Counted from the first letter of the stretch, positions 1-5,038 are shown. The stretch: 5,038 nucleotides of DNA from JBAXXL01 sp038206725 (GCA_038206725.1 JBBRAO010000077.1:1-5038); one strand, 5' to 3'. Numbers and translations are program-made. Notes: generated from the letters alone by a model not told the origin.

Positions 1-208
1 CTGTATTATGATACCCTGCAAGACCATAACCGTTTAGGGATAGGCTTGATCGACAATCATAGGTTATTCCTAACAATAGTTTTGGATTAGGCATTACAGT
101 CGTAGTTGTATTGACAGTGGTAGTTGCTGTTTGCGAAAAACCTGATGTAAAACAAAAGGTTAGAAGTCCAATCAGAAGTCCTTTTTTAATTGTAGTTGAT
201 TTTTTCAT
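1..208 (-). CDS. N-terminal part of an unidentified Sec-secreted protein (runs off left edge)
   Basis: The minus strand is open from an ATG at 208-206 to the window edge, giving 69 codons plus one base with no stop. Residues 1-26 form a textbook signal peptide: a basic start (MKKSTTIKK), a hydrophobic core (GLLIGLLTFCF) and a likely cleavage after TSGFS or nearby. Residues 27-38 are a threonine-rich linker (TATTTVNTTTTV). After this comes PNPKLLLGITYDCRSSL at 41-57, which looks like the start of a globular domain. I do not recognise the family. The product is probably periplasmic, outer-membrane or extracellular. No strong Shine-Dalgarno precedes the ATG, but a TAACTTTG box lies 27 bp upstream and a fuller promoter about 250 bp upstream. 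The plus-strand frame over the same DNA (111-329) is judged a shadow. Confidence is good that a secreted protein starts here; its function is unknown. Confidence 0.62.
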   Translation of the reverse strand, partial: MKKSTTIKKGLLIGLLTFCFTSGFSQTATTTVNTTTTVMPNPKLLLGITYDCRSSLSLNGYGLAGYHNT

Positions 209-234
209 TTTCTTGGGTTTTTATGTTTATTTGT

Positions 235-242
235 CAAAGTTA
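235..242 (-). promoter_or_regulatory. Possible -7 box (TAACTTTG) of the secreted-protein gene
   Basis: TAACTTTG on the minus strand fits the Bacteroidota -7 consensus TAnnTTTG and lies 27 bp upstream of the ATG at 208. No TTTG is found at the expected -33 distance, so this is half a promoter at best. Such a box is not rare in AT-rich DNA. Confidence 0.22.
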
Positions 243-323
243 ATATATTTGTTCACTGTCGTCATAGCCTTGCCACTAACTCCTTTCTTTACGCAATTGC
301 CACTTTTGAAAGATATTTGTTCC

Positions 324-388
324 TATTAGCCGTTCCTTCTTGCTGGTTATACGAATGCTTCTTATCTATCTCGTATAACCCTCTAATA
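324..388. repeat. Nested inverted repeat: 10-bp hairpin inside a 6-bp outer stem
   Basis: GGTTATACGA at 345-354 and TCGTATAACC at 371-380 are perfect reverse complements separated by a 16-base loop. They are enclosed by TATTAG at 324-329 and CTAATA at 383-388, also perfect complements, with 15 unpaired bases on one side and 2 on the other. No T-run follows on either strand, so this is not a standard rho-independent terminator. It lies between the promoter at 454-484 and the secreted-protein start at 208, and so would be part of that transcript's leader. It could be a leader structure, a separate small RNA, a protein-binding site or an end of a mobile element. The pairing is certain; the role is not known. 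Confidence 0.6.
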
Positions 389-453
389 TTGCTATTTTGC
401 GTAACTCAGAGTTTATCATCCTGCCTACGCCCATTCGGCAGAATTTCCATATG

Positions 454-484
454 CAAATATAATTTAATGTTGTGTATTTTCAAA
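454..484 (-). promoter_or_regulatory. Bacteroidota-type promoter, TTTG-N19-TATATTTG
   Basis: On the minus strand TTTG (484-481) is followed after exactly 19 bases by TATATTTG (461-454). This matches the known Bacteroidota primary sigma consensus of TTTG near -33 and TAnnTTTG near -7. Transcription would begin around 447 and run left through the hairpin segment towards the secreted-protein gene starting at 208, leaving a leader of roughly 240 bases. This is the best promoter match I found in the window. It is a sequence match only, and it assumes the organism uses this type of promoter. Confidence 0.4.
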
Positions 485-685
485 GGTAATATTTTATTGT
501 CTGTATCGTACGGTTTTTGTTCCAAAGTTTCAAGTTAGCAGTGCCCCTAAAAATTGCCCATAACTCATTTATTTACGTACTCTCAATAAATGATATACTA
601 AAATACAAAAATAAATCTATTCAGCAAAATAAAAAGTGAATATTGTTCGCACAACCAACATAAATATGGAGTATAACGTATGAAT

Positions 686-772
686 GAAGAACAATTGTTG
701 CTATTTCGCAAAATACTCTGCCACCACAAAGTTTGATACGAAGAACAAAACTTGAATTTATCACTATTTCGC
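686..772. repeat. Short imperfect direct duplication
   Basis: GAAGAACAA and CTATTTCGC occur in the same order twice: at 686-694 with 701-709, and at 740-748 with 764-772. The second copy has 9 extra bases between the two blocks. The copies start 54 bp apart. This may be a decayed tandem duplication within the accessory region. No function is evident. Confidence 0.4.
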
Positions 773-791
773 CTATTTTTTATAGCCTTTG

Positions 792-1025
792 TTAGCGGTT
801 CGTTGTTCTCTCTGTCGTTGCTCGTCTGTCAATGTTTACGGCTGTCTTGGTGCGTTGGCTTGGTGTCTCTTTTGTATTTTTAATTGGATCGCTTTTGATG
901 AAATCCACCCAATCATTGATGATTATTAGCTTTTCATCCAGATTGGTTATAGATGACTTATCCATCCTTGAAATCAGATAATTCAAGTATTTTTGATTAA
1001 AGATATTTTTTTTAATGTTTGGCAT
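792..1025 (-). pseudogene. Truncated start of a probable Eco57I-like/N6-adenine DNA methylase-restriction gene
   Basis: The frame opens at ATG 1025-1023 and reads MPNIKKNIFNQKYLNYLISR. It then continues with an acidic helical segment and NDWVDFIKSDPIKNTKE (residues 37-53). This order (KxIFNxxYL, a 'NLDEKLxIIxxW' stretch, then a TKE motif) resembles the extreme N-terminus of large Eco57I-like/type IIG restriction-methylase proteins. In those, TKE is followed by a conserved LQxxFL segment. Here similarity stops at about residue 53 (near base 864). The remaining 24 residues (TPSQRTKTAV onward) are basic, low-complexity and unlike the family, and the frame ends at 792. Family members are usually many hundreds of residues long, so only a stub remains, with no catalytic NPPY motif. 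It lies inside the inverted-repeat-bounded interval. The family assignment is from remembered motifs and is tentative; it could instead be a small unknown protein. Confidence 0.35.
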
Positions 1026-1161
1026 AAAACATAATTTTTAGTTTAAAAATTTGTATAATTTACTAATCAATTCACTTTTCGAACGCTAATATAATATTTA
1101 TTTTCTAATTTTTAGGGGTCGTAGTTTTAATTATTTTTTTTATTTTTCCTCATCCCAAAAC

Positions 1162-1195
1162 AAAAAAAACTCCTCGAAAGAAATCCAAGGAGTTT
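1162..1195 (-). terminator. Rho-independent terminator of the phosphate-uptake operon
   Basis: Read on the minus strand, AAACTCCT (1195-1188) pairs perfectly with AGGAGTTT (1174-1167) across a 13-base loop. The stem runs straight into a T-run (1169-1162). It begins 28 bp after the permease stop codon, as expected for the end of the operon. There is no matching T-run on the other side, so it serves the minus strand only. Confidence 0.85.
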
Positions 1196-1223
1196 GAAAT
1201 TAGTCAAATTTATGTATTTTTTT

Positions 1224-2255
1224 TTAGAATGCAGGATGGATAAGCTTTATAATATAGAAGCTCAATCCACCGACAAGCGCGGCGAAAGGTATTGTGATAA
1301 TCCAAGCCCATACAATATTCATTGCTGTTTTCCATTTAATAGCGGCGGCATTAGTTGTTGAGCCAACACCGACAATGGCACCCGCGATAGTATGAGTAGT
1401 TGAAATAGGAACACCAAGTAAAGTAGCTAAGAACAAAGTAGCGGCACCTGCGGTTTCAGCGGCAAAACCGTGAACCGGGCGTAGCTGAGTCAATTTCATA
1501 CCCATAGTTTTAACTATCTTCCAGCCGCCAAGAGCAGTACCAAGAGCCATTGCGGCGTGGCAGGATAAGATAATCCAAAGTGTTTTCGGATCCATAAAAG
1601 ATAATTTTACATCGGGAGAAAATATACCTGCGGCAAGCAAAATGGCTACAATAATACCCATAGTTTTTTGTGCGTCGTTACCACCGTGACCTAATGAATA
1701 AAGTGCGGCGGAGAACAACTGCCCTTTTCGGAAAACTTTATCAACCTTTTTCGGACTCCATTTGCGGAATATCCAGTAAACCGCGATCATAAAACCAAAA
1801 CCCAACAAAGCACCAAGTAAAGGTGCTAACGGAATGAATGTTACGGTTTGCATAATTTTTTCCCAACGAATTATATGAAATCCGCCATAGGTGATACCGG
1901 CACCAGTCAAACCGCCAATCAAAGCGTGCGACGAGCTTGTTGGTAATCCAAACCACCAAGTAATTAAATCCCATATAATAGCACCTATTAACCCGGCAAG
2001 AACCACATAAGAAAAAGCGACTACGTTAGCGTCAATAATTATAATTTTTGAAATTGTGTCGGCTACCTTTGGCGCAAAGATAAACATAGCGACAAAATTA
2101 AAAAACGCCGCCCATAAAACTGCAAATTTTGGTGATAAAACTCTTGTAGAAACAATTGTTGCTATCGAGTTTGCCGAATCGTGAAAACCGTTAATTACAT
2201 CAAAAATCAAAGCTACGGCTACTGTAATAATTACAATTGCGGTTATAGTACCCAT
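1224..2255 (-). CDS. pit: PiT-family low-affinity inorganic phosphate permease
   Basis: This 343-residue polytopic inner-membrane protein imports phosphate, in this family usually as a neutral metal-phosphate with protons or with sodium. The inverted two-half PiT fold shows in paired signatures. The first half has NGFHDSANSIAT at 22-33 and GLPTSSSHALIGG at 103-115. The second half has GHGGNDAQKTMG at 189-200 and GVPISTTHTIAGAIVGVG at 281-298. A charged loop (RKWSPKKVDKVFRKGQ, 164-179) separates the halves. The length matches short bacterial PiT proteins, which lack the large central loop of E. coli PitA, and no key motif is damaged. The ATG at 2255 is preceded by AAGGG with 9 bases spacing (2265-2269). 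The gene follows the DUF47 gene by 15 bp and is followed by a strong terminator, so the two form an operon. The substrate could include sulfate in some relatives, but the DUF47 partner favours phosphate. The minus-strand frame at 1741-1974 is a shadow. Confidence 0.96.
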   Translation of the reverse strand: MGTITAIVIITVAVALIFDVINGFHDSANSIATIVSTRVLSPKFAVLWAAFFNFVAMFIFAPKVADTISKIIIIDANVVAFSYVVLAGLIGAIIWDLITWWFGLPTSSSHALIGGLTGAGITYGGFHIIRWEKIMQTVTFIPLAPLLGALLGFGFMIAVYWIFRKWSPKKVDKVFRKGQLFSAALYSLGHGGNDAQKTMGIIVAILLAAGIFSPDVKLSFMDPKTLWIILSCHAAMALGTALGGWKIVKTMGMKLTQLRPVHGFAAETAGAATLFLATLLGVPISTTHTIAGAIVGVGSTTNAAAIKWKTAMNIVWAWIITIPFAALVGGLSFYIIKLIHPAF

Positions 2256-2270
2256 TTTGTTTTACCCTTG

Positions 2271-2900
2271 TTAATTATTATCAATAATTATGTTTTCAAT
2301 AAGACTTGCAACATTGGAGCATTTATCGGTCGCTTTTTCTAAGCGTTCATAAATCTCTTTCCATTTTATGATTGAAATCGCGTCGGTTTCTTTGAATAAT
2401 GAAGAAATACCACGTTTGAGTATAATATCAGCACGATGTTCTTCCGTATGGATTTGTTCACATATTTCTAATATTCGAACTGATCCGGTTTTAGAAACTT
2501 TTTCTAAGCCGCCGATGGCTTCTTTTAGTAATACTGTGCAAGTATGCAAAATTTCAGCAAATTCTTTGATTTCAGGTCGGATTGTACCAACCTCGTAGAA
2601 AAACATTCTAATTGCTGATGATTTAATTTGGTCTGTAATTGAATCTATTCTTTTTAATAAAGCGAATATATCATTCCTATCGAAGGGTGTGATAAAAGTT
2701 TTATGCAAATTTTCTTTAGCTTGTTTTAATACTTTATCCGCATCAACTTCAATTGTTTTTATTAGCTCCGACGCTAATTCCAAATCTTCAGTTCCATTAG
2801 CTGCTTGAAGGAATTTTTCGCTGGCTTTGCAAGCATAATCTATTAATTCATCAAAATTTCCATAAAAGCCATATTCTTTAGGCAACAAACTTTTAAACAT
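2271..2900 (-). CDS. DUF47 / PhoU-like Pit accessory protein
   Basis: This 209-residue cytosolic all-helical protein belongs to the DUF47 (PhoU_div) family, whose genes typically sit directly upstream of pit and whose products are thought to regulate or assist the permease. PhoU-type acidic metal-binding motifs recur in both halves: EVDAD at 51-55, FITPFDRND at 69-77, D86xxxD90, EHRAD at 154-158 and E188xxxD192. The C-terminal WKEIYERLEKATDKCSNVA is highly typical of the family. I chose the ATG at 2900, giving MFKSLLPKE, a usual family start, with GGTG six bases upstream. A TTG at 2912 or GTG at 2909 would add only VKF-type residues. It is the first gene of the operon, with the permease 15 bp downstream. 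A TAATTTTG box and a palindrome lie just upstream. No ABC-type Pst transporter is in the window. Confidence 0.93.
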   Translation of the reverse strand: MFKSLLPKEYGFYGNFDELIDYACKASEKFLQAANGTEDLELASELIKTIEVDADKVLKQAKENLHKTFITPFDRNDIFALLKRIDSITDQIKSSAIRMFFYEVGTIRPEIKEFAEILHTCTVLLKEAIGGLEKVSKTGSVRILEICEQIHTEEHRADIILKRGISSLFKETDAISIIKWKEIYERLEKATDKCSNVASLIENIIIDNN

Positions 2901-2929
2901 AAATTTCACCAATATATAAATATAAAATT

Positions 2930-2937
2930 CAAAATTA
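2930..2937 (-). promoter_or_regulatory. Probable -7 box (TAATTTTG) of the phosphate operon
   Basis: TAATTTTG on the minus strand fits TAnnTTTG and ends 29 bp before the chosen ATG at 2900, a suitable distance for a short leader. No clear TTTG is present 17-23 bases further upstream, so an activator or a degenerate -33 site would be needed. The match is suggestive only. Confidence 0.3.
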
Positions 2938-2948
2938 GCTAATTTTCA

Positions 2949-2964
2949 GTTAAGAAATCTTAAC
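2949..2964. promoter_or_regulatory. Palindrome GTTAAGA-AA-TCTTAAC, candidate operator
   Basis: GTTAAGA (2949-2955) and TCTTAAC (2958-2964) are perfect 7-bp inverted arms around AA. The site is 11 bp upstream of the TAATTTTG box and would cover the region just downstream of -33, where a dimeric repressor or activator could act. The adjoining bases also give TTAACA-GTAACA in tandem (2960-2971), faintly recalling the TTAACA repeats bound by PhoP of Bacillus, but with the wrong spacing. Phosphate-responsive control is plausible from the genes it precedes but is not shown. Confidence 0.35.
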
Positions 2965-3051
2965 AGTAACAAATATTTGTTTTAATTGAAAAAAAATTGA
3001 GACAGCCGCTTTGTAAAATAATCGAAAATAAATACTAATAGTCCCAATTTT

Positions 3052-3154
3052 GTGTGGTTTTTCTTCTCTTCCTTTCACACCCATCTCGACTCCGCTCGAT
3101 GACCGGGTTAGGTGGTTTTTCTTCTCTTTTTTTAATTTCTTTCCCTAAACCACC
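3052..3154. repeat. Duplicated hairpin-type intergenic repeat
   Basis: The 17-base sequence GTGGTTTTTCTTCTCTT occurs exactly twice, at 3054-3070 and 3112-3128. Each copy begins a potential hairpin: GTGTG 3052-3056 with CACAC 3076-3080, and GGTGGTTT 3111-3118 with AAACCACC 3147-3154. Between them, 3086-3099 reads TCGACTCCGCTCGA, with TCGA at both ends. From memory, very similar short sequences are scattered between genes in many Bacteroidota and related genomes; this could not be checked here. No transposase is present. Confidence 0.55.
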
Positions 3155-3267
3155 CTCACTAACTCCGAACTCCCTTTACAAAAATGATTTATGAATAAAG
3201 ATTAATTATTGGAAAAACGCAAATGATTTGGCTTGCCTAATATCTTTTTACAATATTTCTAAATAGC

Positions 3268-3316
3268 TTTATTATAAGTATATCAAACTTTATAAACGGT
3301 TTATTCTTATAATAAA
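3268..3316. repeat. AT-rich inverted repeat with a nested palindrome
   Basis: TTTATTATAAG (3268-3278) and CTTATAATAAA (3306-3316) are perfect 11-bp inverted arms. Inside the 27-base loop, ATAAAC-G-GTTTAT (3292-3304) forms a second, 6-bp palindrome. No T-run makes it a terminator. It lies 142 bp upstream of the fibre-like gene and could be an operator, a cruciform-prone site or a chance product of AT-rich sequence. Confidence 0.5.
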
Positions 3317-3388
3317 TTAGTCATTATTAAAATATAGACGCCAAAATATACAAGCCTAAAATAATAAAATATTTATTTTATATTAAAT

Positions 3389-3396
3389 TAATTTTG
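3389..3396 (+). promoter_or_regulatory. Possible -7 box (TAATTTTG) of the fibre-like gene
   Basis: TAATTTTG on the plus strand fits TAnnTTTG and lies 61 bp upstream of the ATG at 3458. No TTTG sits at the expected -33 position; the upstream DNA is almost pure A and T. The same octamer precedes the phosphate operon. This is weak evidence in DNA of this composition. Confidence 0.22.
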
Positions 3397-3457
3397 TAAT
3401 TTAAATACAAATATTTACAAAAAGACAAATTTTTATTTTTATTTATAGGTATTTTAT

Positions 3458-5038
3458 ATGAAAAAAGTATTTACAATTCTCTCATTATTGCTTGTTATGG
3501 CAATAACTGCTTCGGCGGCTTTAACGCCCGTACGAATTACAGTAACAACAACGCCTAATACTGGTGGAGCTCAACTCACAATAGATGTTCTAACTTCGGC
3601 GGGTTCAGCTTTAGCAACTCCTATTTCAATTAACAAAGGAGCTACAGTAAAAACCGACGACGGCGGTGTTTTGTCATTTATATTAAATGAAGCCGCTTGG
3701 ACAGGTGCAACCTACAACGCAAACAACTTAGTACGAATTACTTACGGCGGTGTCGTCTTAAGCATCGAGCGTATGGAAGTGGTTTACAACAAACAAGGCC
3801 TTTTCGGTGCGCTTGTTGACCCAAGTGAAATATCATCCGGAACCACCGGCTATGTATTAACTACTAATGGTACAACCAACTCTTGGGAAAGTACAACATC
3901 CGCTTTGGCTTCTTGGCCCGGGTCGAGTGCTATAACCACAGTTGGTACTATTGGCACAGGCGTTTGGCAAGGTACCCCAATTGCAAATAATTATGTCGCT
4001 CAAAATTTAACTATTAACGGTGGTTCAATTATCAATACACCAATCGGTTTAACCAATCCCTCTACCGGTGCTTTTACAGACCTAACAGTTAACGGCAATA
4101 CAGTTTTAGGTGCTGGTGCAGGACCTGACCTTGTTACTTTTGGTACTAACACTACAGTAACAGGCAATATATTACCTACTACTAACGGTTCGGGAACATT
4201 GGGTGACGCTACTCATATATGGGGAAGCATTTATGCCACTAATGTGAACGCGACGACTTTTACCGGTGCTTTGACCGGCAATGCTGGAAGTGCTACAAAA
4301 TTGGCGACAGGGCGCACAATAGCAATAACCGGTGATGTTACATACACATCTCCTTCGTTTGACGGAAGCGCTAACGTAACCGCCGCAGGTACAGTAGCTC
4401 GGATTAATGGCGCAACATTAGGAACAACCACAGCAACAAATAAAAACATATTAATCGCAAACGGCACGAGTTGGGTTTCTCAACCAATGTCAGGCGATGT
4501 AACAATTTTGAATACCGGCGCCACAGCAATTGGTGCTACCAAGGTAACCCCCGCTAAAACATTATTAACTACTACAGATTGGTTTTTTGACGAAGCAGGT
4601 GCGAGAATAACTAATTTAAAAGGTGGTGTAGCTGGTAGTATTCCTTATCAAACTGCTGTTAATGCAACATCACTTCTCGCAATTGGTACAGTAGGTCAAG
4701 TGTTAACAGTTTCCGCTGGAATGCCGGTATGGACGAATGTCGCAAGCTCAAACTTGGATTTGACTGCCGCAAATACAACATTAACTATTAACGGAGATCA
4801 ATTATATGATGGTTCCGCAAATAGAACAATCGAATTAAACCTCTCCAAGGATAACACTTGGTTAGCGACACAAACATTCCAAACAATTTTACCTTCAGCA
4901 ACAAATTTATATGATTTGGGTGCGGCGGCAATGTCGTTTAAAAATGTTTACTCAAATGGTTTAATAGTAAATCCTTTTGGTACAAGTTCCAATAATACAG
5001 GTTTTATTCGATTAAATGACTTGGCGGCAAACGGAAGT
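3458..5038 (+). CDS. Large secreted protein with phage-tail-fibre-type repeats (runs off right edge)
   Basis: The frame is open for 527 codons from ATG 3458 to the last base, so the C-terminus is missing. Residues 1-20 are a clear Sec signal peptide (MKKVFTILSLLLVMAITASA). Residues 21-115 are beta-rich and unrecognised. From about 125 onward the protein is rich in Gly, Thr, Asn and Ala, with motifs seen in phage tail fibres and related bacterial surface proteins: IGTGVWQGTPI at 165-175, TKLATGRTIAITGDVTYTSP (280-299) followed by SFDGSAN, and SGDVTILNTGATAIG at 345-359. Recurrent units are 'VLTxxxGxxxxW' (133-143, 331-339, 415-425), '(F/Y)DGSAN' (301-306, 450-455) and 'ILPx5-8LGx5-6(W/F)xx(I/V)Y' (238-259, 477-498). 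The end (GFIRLNDLAANGS) looks like the start of another common fibre module. No Shine-Dalgarno is evident; the leader is AT-rich. No phage gene is near, and the signal peptide argues for a host surface fibre or adhesin. The minus-strand frame at 4231-4467 is a shadow. Confidence 0.85.
   Translation, partial: MKKVFTILSLLLVMAITASAALTPVRITVTTTPNTGGAQLTIDVLTSAGSALATPISINKGATVKTDDGGVLSFILNEAAWTGATYNANNLVRITYGGVVLSIERMEVVYNKQGLFGALVDPSEISSGTTGYVLTTNGTTNSWESTTSALASWPGSSAITTVGTIGTGVWQGTPIANNYVAQNLTINGGSIINTPIGLTNPSTGAFTDLTVNGNTVLGAGAGPDLVTFGTNTTVTGNILPTTNGSGTLGDATHIWGSIYATNVNATTFTGALTGNAGSATKLATGRTIAITGDVTYTSPSFDGSANVTAAGTVARINGATLGTTTATNKNILIANGTSWVSQPMSGDVTILNTGATAIGATKVTPAKTLLTTTDWFFDEAGARITNLKGGVAGSIPYQTAVNATSLLAIGTVGQVLTVSAGMPVWTNVASSNLDLTAANTTLTINGDQLYDGSANRTIELNLSKDNTWLATQTFQTILPSATNLYDLGAAAMSFKNVYSNGLIVNPFGTSSNNTGFIRLNDLAANGS

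Larger units (their letters stand above)
209..791. other. Long gene-free stretch with a promoter, hairpins and small repeats
   Basis: No convincing gene lies here. Plus-strand frames at 111-329 and 317-538 have no recognisable domain; the first is antisense to a better candidate, and the second crosses a strong inverted repeat. What can be seen is a minus-strand promoter (454-484), a nested inverted repeat (324-388), several smaller stems (CTGCC/GGCAG at 421-441, AACTC/GAGTT near 402-412), one end of a possible mobile element (544-555) and a short imperfect duplication (686-772). An 18-codon plus-strand frame at 680-736, with GGAG eight bases upstream, is too short to call. Confidence 0.5.
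544..1118. mobile_element. Possible decayed mobile element bounded by 12-bp inverted repeats
   Basis: CCCCTAAAAATT at 544-555 and its exact reverse complement AATTTTTAGGGG at 1107-1118 face each other across 551 bp. The preceding bases AGTG, giving AGTGCCCCTAAAAATT, resemble the style of many IS3-family ends, but this is from memory and not a match to a named element. The interval contains no transposase, only a broken gene start (792-1025) and non-coding DNA. No target-site duplication is obvious: the left flank ends CAGTG and the right flank begins TCGTAG. It may be a remnant, a MITE-like element, or two unrelated element ends. A 12-bp perfect match by chance over this distance is possible, since half of it is AT-rich. 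Confidence 0.28.
2901..3457. other. Divergent intergenic region, 557 bp, no gene seen
   Basis: No coding frame of interest is present on either strand. The left part holds the phosphate operon's likely promoter and palindrome. The middle (3052-3176) is richer in GC than its surroundings, with pyrimidine runs and repeats. The right part is extremely AT-rich and carries an inverted repeat and the presumed promoter of the secreted fibre-like gene. Its mosaic composition suggests that a repeat element inserted between two divergent transcription units. Confidence 0.6.

Noticed and set aside
111..329. 72-codon plus-strand hydrophobic frame.
   Set aside because: It is antisense to the signal peptide of the minus-strand secreted protein; the reverse complement of a signal peptide often reads as hydrophobic. 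The minus-strand reading is far more protein-like.
317..538. 73-codon plus-strand frame rich in Cys, Leu and Ser.
   Set aside because: No start signal or domain. It runs across the strong inverted repeat at 345-380 and against the predicted minus-strand transcript. Its composition is that of translated AT-rich non-coding DNA.
680..736. 18-codon plus-strand frame beginning MNEEQLLLFRKI, with GGAG eight bases upstream.
   Set aside because: Too short, no recognisable features, and it overlaps the imperfect duplication 686-772, which explains its apparent pattern.
671..797. Integron attC-like site (CGCTAAC ... GTTATAC on the minus strand), suggested by CGCTAAC, GTTATGGGC and GTATAAC motifs in the 345-797 stretch.
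   Set aside because: The motifs do not fit RYYYAAC/GTTRRRY, the outer boxes are not complementary beyond AAC/GTT, and the bases just inside do not pair. No integrase gene is present. A dedicated attC covariance-model search would settle it.
2368..2598. 76-codon plus-strand frame.
   Set aside because: It lies entirely antisense inside the well-supported DUF47 gene and has no features of its own.
4231..4467. 78-codon minus-strand frame rich in Val, Ala and Pro.
   Set aside because: It is a shadow of the Gly/Thr/Asn-rich fibre-like gene on the plus strand; its composition follows from complementing those codons.
3458..5038. Prophage tail-fibre gene.
   Set aside because: The signal peptide, the lack of any neighbouring phage structural, lysis or integrase gene, and the adjacent housekeeping operon argue against it, although the modules themselves are phage-like and the right flank is unseen.

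Overview
The window is AT-rich, with very AT-rich intergenic DNA. It looks like a chromosomal segment from the Bacteroidota/Chlorobiota-Ignavibacteriota side of the bacterial tree. That placement is an inference from four things: weak or absent Shine-Dalgarno sites, TTTG/TAnnTTTG-type promoter sequences, MKK-type Sec signal peptides on large secreted proteins, and a short intergenic sequence (around TCGACTCCGCTCGA) of a kind I associate with dispersed repeats in such genomes. No rRNA, tRNA or CRISPR array is visible.

Layout. Positions 1-208 (minus) hold the first 69 codons of a secreted protein that runs off the left edge. Its function is not recognisable. Positions 209-1223 contain no intact gene. 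This stretch has a good Bacteroidota-type promoter (454-484, minus) followed by a strongly foldable segment (324-388 is the core). It also has a 575-bp interval bounded by perfect 12-bp inverted repeats (544-555 and 1107-1118). Inside that interval is the start of what looks like a DNA methylase/restriction gene, broken after about 53 codons. I read this as a decayed mobile or accessory insertion.

Positions 1224-2900 (minus) are the one clearly understood unit: a two-gene phosphate-uptake operon. A DUF47/PhoU-like accessory protein comes first, followed 15 bp later by a PiT-family inorganic phosphate permease, and the operon closes with a convincing rho-independent terminator at 1162-1195. 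The accessory protein is expected to act with or regulate the permease. A 16-bp palindrome next to the probable operon promoter is a candidate operator.

Positions 2901-3457 are a non-coding divergent intergenic region. It holds a duplicated hairpin-type repeat (3052-3154) and a nested AT-rich inverted repeat (3268-3316). Positions 3458-5038 (plus) encode the first 527 residues of a large secreted protein that continues past the right edge. After a Sec signal peptide and an unidentified beta-rich N-terminal region, it consists of repeats otherwise typical of phage tail fibres. No phage structural genes lie nearby, so I infer a host-encoded surface or secreted fibre or adhesin.
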